A stretch of 27,761 nt of DNA, from assembly GCA_037131065.1 (NCBI GenBank), contig JBAXRT010000026.1, positions 1 through 27,761 of the forward strand, written 5' to 3'. This DNA comes from JBAXRT01 sp037131065 (GTDB taxonomy: Bacteria; Bacteroidota; Bacteroidia; Bacteroidales; FEN-979). The position numbers were made by a program, and so were the translations under genes. A model generated the notes under the pieces. That model was not told where the DNA came from, did not search any database, and was given only the letters and a program-made list of their open reading frames with translations. This document shows positions 6,999-14,539 of the stretch, in pieces (position 1 is the stretch's first letter; every line of letters begins with the position of its first letter).

Positions 6999-8413
6999 GC
7001 TCCTGTTTTTTCTTTTTTTCCGATGATCTGGACAATCACAAGGGTAATCACAGAGACTGCGATGGAAAGGATGGCCAGATCGGCATTGTCCTTGAAAAAT
7101 TCCATGGGACTTTCCTGGAAGGCAGCAATCCCAAGGAGTACAAAAACATAGGCCGTCCCTGTTATAAAGCTGGCCAGTGCTGCGCTGCTCTTGATCTTCC
7201 AGTGAAAAGAGGCGATGGCAGCCGGTATGATCGTGAATCCCACCCCGGTGATAAAGACGATTACGGCTACAAGGTCGCGGAGAAAATAGGCTCCCAGGAA
7301 ACTCAGCCCGGTGAAGCCAAGGATCCCTGCCCTGGTGATCTGCATCCTTCTCTTACTTGAAGATTTCTTCCCGGCAAGCTTGTCAAACCAGTCAACGGCT
7401 ACGGAGGAGGCGAGTACAAAGATCTGGGTGTCGGCGGAACTCATGATGGCGGCAAAGATCAAAATCAGAGCGGCCCCCAGGAGGCGGTCGGGCATCAGGA
7501 GGGTGAGCCCTTCGGCAAAGGCATCCTTTGCCTCGATCCCCTCGATGTGCATGTGGGCAGAGAGACCAACCAGCGTGATGGCAACCCCGGTGATCACAGT
7601 GAAAAAAGCAGCCCCGATGAACCCCGCCTTCACGACCCCGTCCGATTTTGCCCCGTAAACACGCTGCCAGTATTCGGCTGACTGAAAGATGATGAAAATT
7701 CCGAAAACCGTGAACCCGATGGTCATCCCGATATTCATACGTGAAAAATCGACAAGCTCGATCGCGAACGACCGCTTATCTCCTATCATAACCACCCCTA
7801 GCAGGATGATCATCACGAAGATGACCATGTACTGGAAAATATCGGTTCTGATCACGCTCCTGAAACCGCCGGCAAGAAGGTAGGTTGCGATGATCGAGCT
7901 GGAGATAAGCAGCCCGGTCTCATACGACCATCCGCTGATGTTGGCCAGGATGCTGCTCCCCGCGATGAACTGGTTCAGCAGCATCCCGAGGTAAACCAGG
8001 ATAAGTATAACGGAGGAGGAGAGACCGACCTTTTTTCCGAACTTGAAATAGAACCAGTCGGAAAGGGTATAAAATTCACGCTGACCGCTGTATTGCCGAA
8101 GTTTTAACGCATAGGGGATGAAGACCAGGAACCCGATGGCCGTCCCTACGAATACAGCGATGGCCGAGATCCCGAAACGGTAGACATAGGCAGTATAAGC
8201 GACAAGCGCCGCTCCCCCGATATAACTTGCAACGACTGAAGTGACAAACCCGACGATCCCTATTTTCCGGCCGGCGATCATGAAATCGGAGTGGGTTTTC
8301 CTGCGGGAGGCGATCAGTCCTATGGCCAGGCATGTGAGCGCATATAGGGCCAGCAGGATGATGTCAAAAGGACAAAGTTTGCTGTCTGGAAGATCTTTGA
8401 AAAGGAAATCCAT
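6995..8413 (-). CDS. Sodium:solute symporter family transporter
   Basis: From the ATG at 8413 the product has 472 residues with about 13 membrane helices, the usual size for the SSS family. Family features include the first-helix region IILLALYALTCLAIGLIASRR followed by SDFMIAGRKIG, the VVASYIGG segment around the sodium site, and the late IMSSADTQIFVLASSVAVDWF motif. Members import sugars, amino acids, vitamins or organic acids with Na+. The substrate cannot be told here. A longer reading from TTG at 8434 is rejected because it overlaps an exact -7 element. The downstream outer-membrane barrel is coupled by an ATGA overlap, suggesting a shared uptake or envelope role. Confidence 0.85.
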   Translation of the reverse strand: MDFLFKDLPDSKLCPFDIILLALYALTCLAIGLIASRRKTHSDFMIAGRKIGIVGFVTSVVASYIGGAALVAYTAYVYRFGISAIAVFVGTAIGFLVFIPYALKLRQYSGQREFYTLSDWFYFKFGKKVGLSSSVILILVYLGMLLNQFIAGSSILANISGWSYETGLLISSSIIATYLLAGGFRSVIRTDIFQYMVIFVMIILLGVVMIGDKRSFAIELVDFSRMNIGMTIGFTVFGIFIIFQSAEYWQRVYGAKSDGVVKAGFIGAAFFTVITGVAITLVGLSAHMHIEGIEAKDAFAEGLTLLMPDRLLGAALILIFAAIMSSADTQIFVLASSVAVDWFDKLAGKKSSSKRRMQITRAGILGFTGLSFLGAYFLRDLVAVIVFITGVGFTIIPAAIASFHWKIKSSAALASFITGTAYVFVLLGIAAFQESPMEFFKDNADLAILSIAVSVITLVIVQIIGKKEKTGA

Positions 8414-8431
8414 ACCTGAAAGGATCTGCAA

Positions 8432-8439
8432 CAAAGATA
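8432..8439 (-). promoter_or_regulatory. -7 element for symporter/OMP operon
   Basis: On the minus strand this reads TATCTTTG, an exact TAnnTTTG match, 18 bases before the ATG at 8413. It covers the alternative TTG codon at 8434 and so supports the shorter start. Confidence 0.55.
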
Positions 8440-8657
8440 GTATAATAAGGCTTTTTTAACTGCAGGATTAAAATTGGTTTTGGGGATTAAAATAGAGAGG
8501 TGGCAAATAAGCAACGCAGCGAAACAGAGAAGTTGTTAAATTTGAATCCGTGCATCTTGATGAAGTTTGTCGAAGAATTGATGATGTTTGACGAAAAAAT
8601 TATTTCCGGGGGAGCGGTTGGTCGTTACTTTGCATCACCAACACTTAAACTGAGGAT

Positions 8658-9299
8658 ATGAAAACAAAAAACATTTTAATACTCCTGGTATTTCTCTTCG
8701 TGATGCAGGGTTGCCTGGTCAAGTCGCTCCACCCGTTTTACACCGATAAGGATCTTGTATTCAAGCAGGAGCTGGTCGGCAAATGGACGGACCTCGATTC
8801 AGCCACCTGGGTGATCAGCCAGCATAAGGGTTTTACAGGGCTTCTAAAAGATGATGCCCCTGTAAAGGCTTATGACATTACATTTACCGACAAAAAGGGA
8901 ACATCGAAATTTGTCGCCCACCTTTTTACCCTTGACTCACAGTTATTCCTGGACTTTTATCCTGATGAGATCAACACAGGAAATGATCTTGGCAACTATC
9001 ATCTGATCCCGGCCCATTCCCTTGCCAAGGTGAAAATCGAGGGCGGAAAGATCCTGATCAGCTGGTATAATGAGGAATGGCTGGTGAAACTCTTTAATCA
9101 AAACCGTGTGCGTATTGCCCACGAAAGGATTCCCTACGATCCGGATGATCATAACAGGGATAATTTCCAGGTCATTCTTACGGCCCCCACAGGGGAACTG
9201 CAGAAGTTCATCATCAAATACGGAAATGACCCGCAAGCCTTCAAAAATGACAAGGATGATTTGGGTTATACCATCCTTCTGACTAAACAAAAAAGCTGA
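8658..9299 (+). CDS. Hypothetical lipoprotein in a LytTR two-component operon
   Basis: The product has 213 residues. The signal peptide ends in VMQGC, so Cys19 should be lipidated. No catalytic motif is recognised. The mature protein reads as a beta-rich domain with FKQELVGKWTDLDSATWVISQ near its start, similar to the 'total weight-type' lipocalin-like envelope proteins of Bacteroidota, but this likeness is weak. The stop codon overlaps the ATG of the histidine kinase gene by one base (TGATG), so it is translated together with the two-component system. It may be a target or an accessory sensor of that system. The upstream TTACTTTG (8625-8632) differs from the -7 consensus at one base. Confidence 0.65.
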   Translation: MKTKNILILLVFLFVMQGCLVKSLHPFYTDKDLVFKQELVGKWTDLDSATWVISQHKGFTGLLKDDAPVKAYDITFTDKKGTSKFVAHLFTLDSQLFLDFYPDEINTGNDLGNYHLIPAHSLAKVKIEGGKILISWYNEEWLVKLFNQNRVRIAHERIPYDPDDHNRDNFQVILTAPTGELQKFIIKYGNDPQAFKNDKDDLGYTILLTKQKS

Positions 9300-10348
9300 T
9301 GAAAGGGTCCCATTTAAAAAGAGTGATCAGAAACCGGGTAGTGCAGCACCTGGTTTTCTGGATTCTGGCCTTCTATGTGCTACTCAGGATTTTCACCACC
9401 GCTGAAGACCTGCTGAAGATCGATCTTATTTATACGACGATCTTTATCCTGACAATGCTGCCCGGGCTATACGTGAACCTGATGATCCTGATCCCGAATC
9501 TGCTCAGCCGGGGCAGGTACATCGCTTTCATACTCCTTCTTACCATTACAATGCTCCTCACGGCGGCATTGAATTTTTTCACCTTTTCCTACCTGATCGA
9601 TTACATTCTTCCCGGTTATTATTTTATCTCCTATTATGACTTCATCGACCTGATGAAATTCATGATAGTCATGACTTTTGTCACCACCCTGCTGAAATTG
9701 TCGAAAGGCTGGTTTCAGCTGTTGGAAACAAGGAACCAGCTTTCCAGGCTTGAGAAGGAGAATGCCGAGACAAAGCTGCTCGCCCTTAAGAGCCAGATCA
9801 ACCCGCACTTTCTTTTCAACAGCTTGTCCGGGATCTATGCGCTGGTATTGAAAAAGGCTCCGAACGCACCTGAAGTGATCTTGCGCCTTTCCGATTTTCT
9901 CAGGTATATCCTTTACCAGGCATCAGCTCCTTCGGTGAGCCTTTCCAGCGAGCTGGCAGCCATGAGAGATTATGTGGAACTTCAGAAACTCCGTGCCGGT
10001 AAACAATCCCTTATTACTTTTGAGATAACGCGTACAGAGGACGATCGCCAGGTCGTTCCCCTCCTTTTCCTGCCCCTGATTGAAAACTGTTTCAAGCATG
10101 GCATAAAGGGAGAGACAGGACCGTCGTTTGCCACGATCCGTTTTATCGCTGGCCAAAAAACAATCACAGGATTTTTTTCAAACAACAAAGGAAAGTCGGA
10201 AGAGCCTGTTGACGCCTCCTTCAGCGGCATCGGACTCAAAAATCTCCGGGACCGCCTGGAGATGATATTTCCGGGACGGTATGATCTGAAGATTGATGAC
10301 CCTGAAAATAGTTTTACCGTGGAATTAACGGTCCCATTATATGAATAA
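9299..10348 (+). CDS. LytS/YehU-type sensor histidine kinase
   Basis: The product has 349 residues. About four membrane helices fill residues 15-135, without a large external domain, so it probably senses within the membrane. A short coiled segment (145-165) leads to the His_kinase (PF06580) signature SQINPHFLFNSL, with His170 as the likely phosphorylated residue. The ATPase domain follows, with IENCFKHGIKG (Asn263) and the later SGIGLKNLRDRL motif. It should phosphorylate the LytTR regulator encoded next, whose ATG lies 8 bases inside this gene. The first gene of the operon is a lipoprotein, overlapping by 1 base. The signal is unknown. Confidence 0.92.
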   Translation: MKGSHLKRVIRNRVVQHLVFWILAFYVLLRIFTTAEDLLKIDLIYTTIFILTMLPGLYVNLMILIPNLLSRGRYIAFILLLTITMLLTAALNFFTFSYLIDYILPGYYFISYYDFIDLMKFMIVMTFVTTLLKLSKGWFQLLETRNQLSRLEKENAETKLLALKSQINPHFLFNSLSGIYALVLKKAPNAPEVILRLSDFLRYILYQASAPSVSLSSELAAMRDYVELQKLRAGKQSLITFEITRTEDDRQVVPLLFLPLIENCFKHGIKGETGPSFATIRFIAGQKTITGFFSNNKGKSEEPVDASFSGIGLKNLRDRLEMIFPGRYDLKIDDPENSFTVELTVPLYE

Positions 10349-11066
10349 ACTCAAATGCCTGGTTGTTGAAGACGAACCATTATCGCAGGAGATCCTTGTT
10401 TCCTATATCTCGGAGGTTCCATCCCTGGAACTTGTCCGGGTGTGCAATGATGCCATTGAAGCCGCTGAGGTCCTCAGGACAACACACATAGATCTTTTAT
10501 TCCTCGATATCAATCTTCCGAAGATATCCGGGATTCGTTTTCTGAAGACGATTGCCACGCCTCCCATGGTGATCTTTACGACCGCCTATCCGGAGTTTGC
10601 AGTAGAAGGCTTTGAGAACGATGCCGTCGACTATCTTGTAAAGCCATTCCCCTTCGAGCGGTTCCTTAAAGCAATGAATAAGGCTGCTGAACGCGCTGCC
10701 CTTCTCACTGGAAGAACAACCGGGAATAACCAACGTGCTGATGTGCCATACGGATTTCTCCTCCTTCGCTCCGACAAACGTGTTCACAAGGTCAATCTTG
10801 CCGATATCCGCTACCTGGAGGCCACAGGAGATTACATAAAAGTGTACCTCGGTGACCGGTGCCTGGTGATTCATGAAACCTTTAAAAACATGATCAGTCA
10901 GCTTCCGGCCGCACATTTTATCCGGGTTCACAAATCATTTATTATCCCTATCCAGAAGATCAGTTACCTGGAAGGGAACCAGGTGAAGATCGATGATAAG
11001 CTGATCCCGATCGGTCTGGTTTATAAAGAGGAGTTGATGAAACGGCTGAGCCAGCTGCCGGGCTGA
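10341..11066 (+). CDS. LytTR-family response regulator
   Basis: The product has 241 residues. The receiver domain (1-120) has the acidic pocket VVEDE (residues 8-12), the phosphoacceptor Asp56 in LLFLDINLP, Thr80/Thr81 in IFTTAYPEFAVEGFENDAVDYL, and Lys101 in VKPF. A short linker (120-138) leads to a LytTR DNA-binding domain with DIRYLEATGDYIKVYLGDR, FIRVHKSFIIP and the closing strand around IPIGLVYKEEL. LytTR regulators bind pairs of short direct repeats upstream of target promoters. It is the third gene of the operon starting at 8658 and overlaps the kinase gene by 8 bases, so the pair is almost certainly cognate. Targets are not visible here. Confidence 0.94.
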   Translation: MNKLKCLVVEDEPLSQEILVSYISEVPSLELVRVCNDAIEAAEVLRTTHIDLLFLDINLPKISGIRFLKTIATPPMVIFTTAYPEFAVEGFENDAVDYLVKPFPFERFLKAMNKAAERAALLTGRTTGNNQRADVPYGFLLLRSDKRVHKVNLADIRYLEATGDYIKVYLGDRCLVIHETFKNMISQLPAAHFIRVHKSFIIPIQKISYLEGNQVKIDDKLIPIGLVYKEELMKRLSQLPG

Positions 11067-11080
11067 AAGTGATTCTTATT

Positions 11081-11117
11081 CCCTTGATCCCTTAGGAGAG
11101 AGGGCCGGGGGGGGATG
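11081..11117 (+). repeat. GC-rich dispersed repeat, copy 1 (SPPGPLS type)
   Basis: This is a 37-bp element whose core is GGAGAGAGGGCCGGGGGG. It aligns without gaps to 13054-13090 with 28 of 37 bases identical. It fills the gap between the convergent lytTR and CPBP genes and supplies the last residues (SPPGPLS) and stop codon of the CPBP protein. Confidence 0.75.
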
Positions 11118-12036
11118 TGATCTTTCCGTACTTTTCTATCCTGTAAATAATGAGTAAAATCATTCCGGTGATCAAAGCGCTTCCTATGATCAGGAAGATG
11201 TTATTGGTCGATCCGAAGTCCTCATACCCGGAGGAGATGGCCCCGCGGTTGGCCAGGAAGGCGACGATGACAGCCGACGCGTTGTTGATGAAATGGGCAA
11301 AGACCGGGATCCAGATTGATCCTGTCCAGTAAAAAAGGTACCCGAACAACACGCCCAGCATCATCCTTGGAAAGATACCGTAAAACTGCATGTGCATGGC
11401 TCCGAAGAGCAGGGCGCCAAGAAAGATTGCAATGTGGATGTTTTTGGTCCATTCGGCAAAGAGCCGCTGAAGGAGTCCCCGGAAGAGAAACTCCTCCCCG
11501 ATGGCCGGCAGGACGGCGATCATCAACAGGTTGACAAGAAACCCGCCCGTGGTTTTGACATTCATAAAAGCCTCCGTGAGCCTGGCAGCCTCCTCCTCCG
11601 TCGATTTCATCCAGTTCTCCATCCCCTCGAGGAACTGCGGCAACTTCATCCCTTCATTGACCGCCACCATCCAGTTCACAATCGGAAGGGCAGCGAACAT
11701 AATGGCAATTGTGAAAAGATAGATGATTGGCCTGGAAGGTTTATCTATCCTCAGGTATTTCAGCGTATTCCTTTCAAAAAAGAAGCCTGCAAGAAGGGGT
11801 GGAATAATAAAGAGCCCGATCGATTGGACAATCTGGAGATATTTCAGCAGCGAAATGGCCTGGGGATTGGAATAGTCAGTGAGAATTTCCAGGGAACTGA
11901 AAAGATCAACCCCGAAGAGAGGCCCTGCAAGCAGGAGGCCTATAAGAAAGGTTACAAGAAAAGAGGAGATGATCAGCAGGATGGAAAAAACGAGGCGAGT
12001 GACCGGTGACTGGTTTCCCAGCAGGGCATTTTTCAT
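11092..12036 (-). CDS. CPBP family intramembrane metalloprotease
   Basis: The product has 314 residues and starts at an ATG. About eight membrane helices are visible. The CPBP (CAAX protease/Abi, PF02517) motifs are in order: EEFLFRG with Glu181, Glu182 and Arg186; FGAMHMQF with His215; and HFINN with His248 and Asn251. These residues form the glutamate-histidine active site of the Rce1-like glutamic or metalloprotease group. In bacteria, members process or protect against peptides such as bacteriocins, or have unknown roles. The last seven residues come from a dispersed GC-rich repeat and are unlikely to be part of the ancestral protein. The gene is divergent from dusB, with a 44-base gap between starts. 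Confidence 0.88.
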   Translation of the reverse strand: MKNALLGNQSPVTRLVFSILLIISSFLVTFLIGLLLAGPLFGVDLFSSLEILTDYSNPQAISLLKYLQIVQSIGLFIIPPLLAGFFFERNTLKYLRIDKPSRPIIYLFTIAIMFAALPIVNWMVAVNEGMKLPQFLEGMENWMKSTEEEAARLTEAFMNVKTTGGFLVNLLMIAVLPAIGEEFLFRGLLQRLFAEWTKNIHIAIFLGALLFGAMHMQFYGIFPRMMLGVLFGYLFYWTGSIWIPVFAHFINNASAVIVAFLANRGAISSGYEDFGSTNNIFLIIGSALITGMILLIIYRIEKYGKITSPPGPLS

Positions 12037-12054
12037 GAAGGAGAGTGAATTTGC

Positions 12055-12062
12055 TAAATTTG
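12055..12062 (+). promoter_or_regulatory. -7 element for dusB
   Basis: TAAATTTG is an exact TAnnTTTG match. It lies 18 bases upstream of the TTG at 12081 and supports that codon as start. Confidence 0.5.
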
Positions 12063-12080
12063 TCGCTAAAATAAGACAAT

Positions 12081-13088
12081 TTGATCAGGATCGGAAATAT
12101 AGAGATGGGGGAATTCCCGCTGATTCTTGCACCGATGGAGGATGTTACCGATTCTCCCTTCCGGTCGATCTGCAAGGAGTTCGGAGCCGATCTGCTCATC
12201 ACTGAATTCATCTCCTCTGAAGGGCTGATCAGGGAGGCGGAGAAGAGTACCCGTAAAATGAAGTTCGAACCGGTGGAGCGGCCCCTCGGGATCCAGATCT
12301 TCGGAGCCAATGTTGATGCAATGGTCAGGGCGGCCGAGATTGCAGAGGCGGCTGCCCCCGACTTCATCGATCTTAATTTCGGATGCCCTGTGCGGAAGGT
12401 GGTGATGAAGGGTGGAGGAGCCGCCCTGCTGCAGGATATTCCAAAGATGATCGCCATGACCGTCGCTGTGGTGAAGGCAACCCGCCTGCCTGTGACAGTA
12501 AAGACACGGCTCGGCTGGGATGAAAACCATTTGGAGATCGTGGGTATCTCAGAGCAATTGCAGGATGCCGGGATCAGCGCCATCAGCATCCACGGACGGA
12601 CCAGGAACCAGCTCTATGGCGGGAAAGCCGACTGGACCCTGATCGGAAAAGTAAAGGAGAACCCACGGATGAAGATCCCTGTTTTTGGCAACGGGGATGT
12701 CGATTCGCCAGAGAAGGCCCTGGAGGTAAAACAGCGCTTTGGGGTCGACGGGATCCTGATCGGCAGGGCTGCTGTGGGAAATCCGTGGATCTTCCGCAAC
12801 ACGCGCCATTTTCTTTCACACAATTCTATCTTACCTCCACCGCCGATAGATGAACGAATAGAAGTCCTCAGGACCCATATCAAAAAATCGGTGGATTACA
12901 AAGGTGAATTTTACACTATTCTGGAACTGAGGAAATTCTATTCAGGATATTTCAGGGGAGTTCCGGGATTCAAACCCTTCCGGATGAAACTCGTTACAGC
13001 AAAAAGCATTTCCGAAATCGAATCTATTCTGATTGAGATCGGGCATATTTACTCCCCATCTCCTTCAGGAGAGGGGGCCGGGGGGTGA
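12081..13088 (+). CDS. dusB: tRNA-dihydrouridine synthase DusB-like
   Basis: The product has 335 residues from a TTG start. This start is chosen because the IGNIEMGEFPLILAPMEDVTD string at the N-terminus is conserved in DusB, and an ATG at 12105 would cut it. The enzyme reduces uridines in tRNA to dihydrouridine using FMN and NADPH. FMN-barrel motifs include LNFGCPVRKVV with the catalytic Cys102, VTVKTRLGWD, ISIHGRTRNQLYGGKADW, FGNGDVDSPEKA and GVDGILIGRAAVGNPW. The C-terminal helical tRNA-binding domain follows at about 245-320. The last dozen residues (SPSPSGEGAGG) and the stop codon are encoded by a dispersed GC-rich repeat, so the natural end is probably nearer residue 323. Confidence 0.92.
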   Translation: MIRIGNIEMGEFPLILAPMEDVTDSPFRSICKEFGADLLITEFISSEGLIREAEKSTRKMKFEPVERPLGIQIFGANVDAMVRAAEIAEAAAPDFIDLNFGCPVRKVVMKGGGAALLQDIPKMIAMTVAVVKATRLPVTVKTRLGWDENHLEIVGISEQLQDAGISAISIHGRTRNQLYGGKADWTLIGKVKENPRMKIPVFGNGDVDSPEKALEVKQRFGVDGILIGRAAVGNPWIFRNTRHFLSHNSILPPPPIDERIEVLRTHIKKSVDYKGEFYTILELRKFYSGYFRGVPGFKPFRMKLVTAKSISEIESILIEIGHIYSPSPSGEGAGG

Positions 13089-13090
13089 GG
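13054..13090 (+). repeat. GC-rich dispersed repeat, copy 2
   Basis: This element is related to 11081-11117 (28 of 37 identical, same orientation, core GGAGAGGGGGCCGGGGGG). It lies at the convergent junction of dusB and the hypothetical gene at 13103 and encodes the C-terminal SPSPSGEGAGG tail of DusB. Confidence 0.75.
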
Positions 13091-13102
13091 TGAAACAACC
13101 AG

Positions 13103-13762
13103 TCAGTACCTCTTCGTCACAATTTCCGAGAGCTTCTTGAATGCCCTGGAACCTGTATCCCAGAAATGCCTTTTCTTCAGAAGATCGAGGTATTCGGAAG
13201 CATCGTTCAAGGTCTCAAAGCCACCCAGGACCTCGATTGCATCATTATATTCCCTAAGGTTCCCGTCAAAAAGCTCATTGATGAACATGAATTTTTCATT
13301 GATCCCGATGGAGCTTTTCAGCTCGCGCGATTTTTCCGGTGAAACTTTCGGCCCAAGTGATTTGTCGCGTGCTTCCCTGAGCTTTATGCTGAAGGTTGGT
13401 TCTTCGCCGGCAAAAAGATCTACATCAGGGGGTTTTGCCGGTTTCCTCGAGGCCGGTTTAGGCGTGACCTCCTTCAGTATTTCGGGTTCGGCCGTCTTCT
13501 TTGGTTTCTCCGGCTCTGGCTGCGGCGCTTTCACAACCGTCTCCGGAACAGGCAAAATTCTCTTTGCCTCAGGTTGGGGCTCAGCGTGGTCGTATAACTT
13601 TCTCAGCCTGTGCAGGTCCTCATAAAATTTCCGGACGTTGTCCCTGATGATGTCATACTCGATCCGTGGAATCTTTTCGTCATAGCCCCTGAGAATTTCG
13701 AACTGCTCATTGATCGCCTCAAGTAAGGCCTGAAGTTCGCCCTTGATGATATCCTTGTTCAT
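13103..13762 (-). CDS. Conserved hypothetical protein with proline-rich linker
   Basis: The product has 219 residues and starts at an ATG. It has no signal or membrane segment and is probably cytoplasmic. Three parts can be seen. An N-terminal helical domain (1-60) contains EINEQFEILRGYDEKIPRIEYD-like coiled sequence. A Pro/Lys/Glu-rich disordered linker spans about 60-115. A C-terminal helical domain (about 145-219) contains IGINEKFMFINELF, YNDAIEVLGGFETLNDASEYL and KRHFWDTGS. This C-terminal region looks like a family I have seen as conserved hypothetical in Bacteroidota, without known function. The gene is divergent from tdk. On its own strand upstream there is only a near match to the -7 element (TATCTTTA, plus-strand 13803-13810). 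Confidence 0.7.
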   Translation of the reverse strand: MNKDIIKGELQALLEAINEQFEILRGYDEKIPRIEYDIIRDNVRKFYEDLHRLRKLYDHAEPQPEAKRILPVPETVVKAPQPEPEKPKKTAEPEILKEVTPKPASRKPAKPPDVDLFAGEEPTFSIKLREARDKSLGPKVSPEKSRELKSSIGINEKFMFINELFDGNLREYNDAIEVLGGFETLNDASEYLDLLKKRHFWDTGSRAFKKLSEIVTKRY

Positions 13763-13811
13763 GGGTTGATCCTTGTCGGTAACTTTGCTTTTTTTGTTGC
13801 TATAAAGATAC

Positions 13812-13819
13812 TACTTTTG
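13812..13819 (+). promoter_or_regulatory. -7 element for tdk
   Basis: TACTTTTG is an exact TAnnTTTG match. The predicted transcript start is about 13825, at the first in-frame ATG, which would make a transcript using that ATG leaderless. The ATG at 13864 is therefore preferred. Confidence 0.55.
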
Positions 13820-13846
13820 TAAAGATGCATCACGATGCGTCTTTAC
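13819..13846 (+). repeat. 13-bp hairpin at the predicted tdk transcript start
   Basis: The arms GTAAAGATGCATC (13819-13831) and GATGCGTCTTTAC (13834-13846) are complementary except for one T/G position, which pairs as U-G in RNA. The sequence type (GATGCATC/GATGCGTC with flanking TAAAG/CTTTA) looks like a dispersed palindromic repeat. It contains the ATG at 13825. Confidence 0.75.
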
Positions 13847-13863
13847 CACTTTTTACAGGGACA

Positions 13864-14445
13864 ATGCTGATCGAGAAAAACAAAGCCATCAACCGTCTCG
13901 GCTGGATAGAGGTCATCTGCGGATCGATGTTTTCGGGGAAGACCGAGGAGTTGATCCGGCGGCTGAAACGGGCACGGATAGCAAAGCAGAAGGTGGAGAT
14001 CTACAAGCCGAAGATCGACGTCAGATATGATGAGATCAATGTCGTTTCACACGATGAGAATTCCATCCCTTCCACGCCGGTCGAGTCGGCCTCCCAGATC
14101 CTGCTCCTTACCAACGATGTGGATGTGGTTGGCATTGATGAAGCCCAGTTTTTCGACAGCGAGCTGGCCTCTGTATGCAATACCCTGGCAAACCAGGGGA
14201 TCCGTGTGATCGTTGCTGGACTTGACATGGACTTTCTCGGGAACCCTTTCGGGCCGATCCCGGCTTTGGCTGCAATTGCCGAGGATGTGATCAAGGTGCA
14301 TGCCATCTGCATGCAGTGCGGCGACCTCGCCAGCTATTCCCACCGTACAATCTCCAGTAAAAGCCTGGTGGTGCTTGGCGAAAAGGAATCCTATGAACCC
14401 CTGTGCCGCCGTTGTTTCCTGGAAAAAACCGGAAACCCGTCCTGA
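13864..14445 (+). CDS. tdk: Thymidine kinase
   Basis: From ATG 13864 the product has 193 residues, the usual length for bacterial type II thymidine kinase. It phosphorylates thymidine with ATP in the salvage pathway. The P-loop GSMFSGKT is at 20-27, and catalytic Glu93 lies in GIDEAQFF. The lasso region with MQCGDLASYSHR and the late CRRC pair provide four Cys for the structural zinc. An in-frame ATG at 13825 would add 13 residues (MHHDASLPLFTGT), but that ATG lies inside a palindromic repeat and at the predicted transcript start, so I reject it. The gene is divergent from the hypothetical gene at 13762 and is followed by a separately promoted cyclophilin gene. Confidence 0.94.
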   Translation: MLIEKNKAINRLGWIEVICGSMFSGKTEELIRRLKRARIAKQKVEIYKPKIDVRYDEINVVSHDENSIPSTPVESASQILLLTNDVDVVGIDEAQFFDSELASVCNTLANQGIRVIVAGLDMDFLGNPFGPIPALAAIAEDVIKVHAICMQCGDLASYSHRTISSKSLVVLGEKESYEPLCRRCFLEKTGNPS

Positions 14446-14474
14446 GGTTTACGGGGAAATTCACATTTTTTCTG

Positions 14475-14482
14475 TATTTTTG
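14475..14482 (+). promoter_or_regulatory. -7 element for the cyclophilin gene
   Basis: TATTTTTG is an exact TAnnTTTG match, 57 bases before the ATG at 14540. It lies after the tdk stop, so the cyclophilin gene can be transcribed independently. Confidence 0.5.
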
Positions 14483-14539
14483 CCAGGCTTTTCCTCCGGG
14501 GAAGCAGGTCATCATTACAATCAATTAAAATTTAAAACC

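Noticed and set aside
8435..8657. Possible small gene or RNA between the symporter and lipoprotein genes
   Set aside because: Apart from promoter-like sequence, no convincing frame or hairpin was seen.
11392..12009. 205-codon plus-strand ORF
   Set aside because: It is antisense to the CPBP protease, whose active-site motifs are complete.
13137..13625. 162-codon plus-strand ORF
   Set aside because: It is antisense to the conserved hypothetical gene and has a low-complexity Ser/Phe/Gly composition typical of a shadow frame.
13825..13863. N-terminal extension of thymidine kinase
   Set aside because: The ATG lies in a palindromic repeat and at the predicted transcript start, and the family length fits the ATG at 13864.
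14300..14539. 80-codon N-terminal extension of the cyclophilin
   Set aside because: It overlaps tdk out of frame, and a proper signal peptide begins at 14540.
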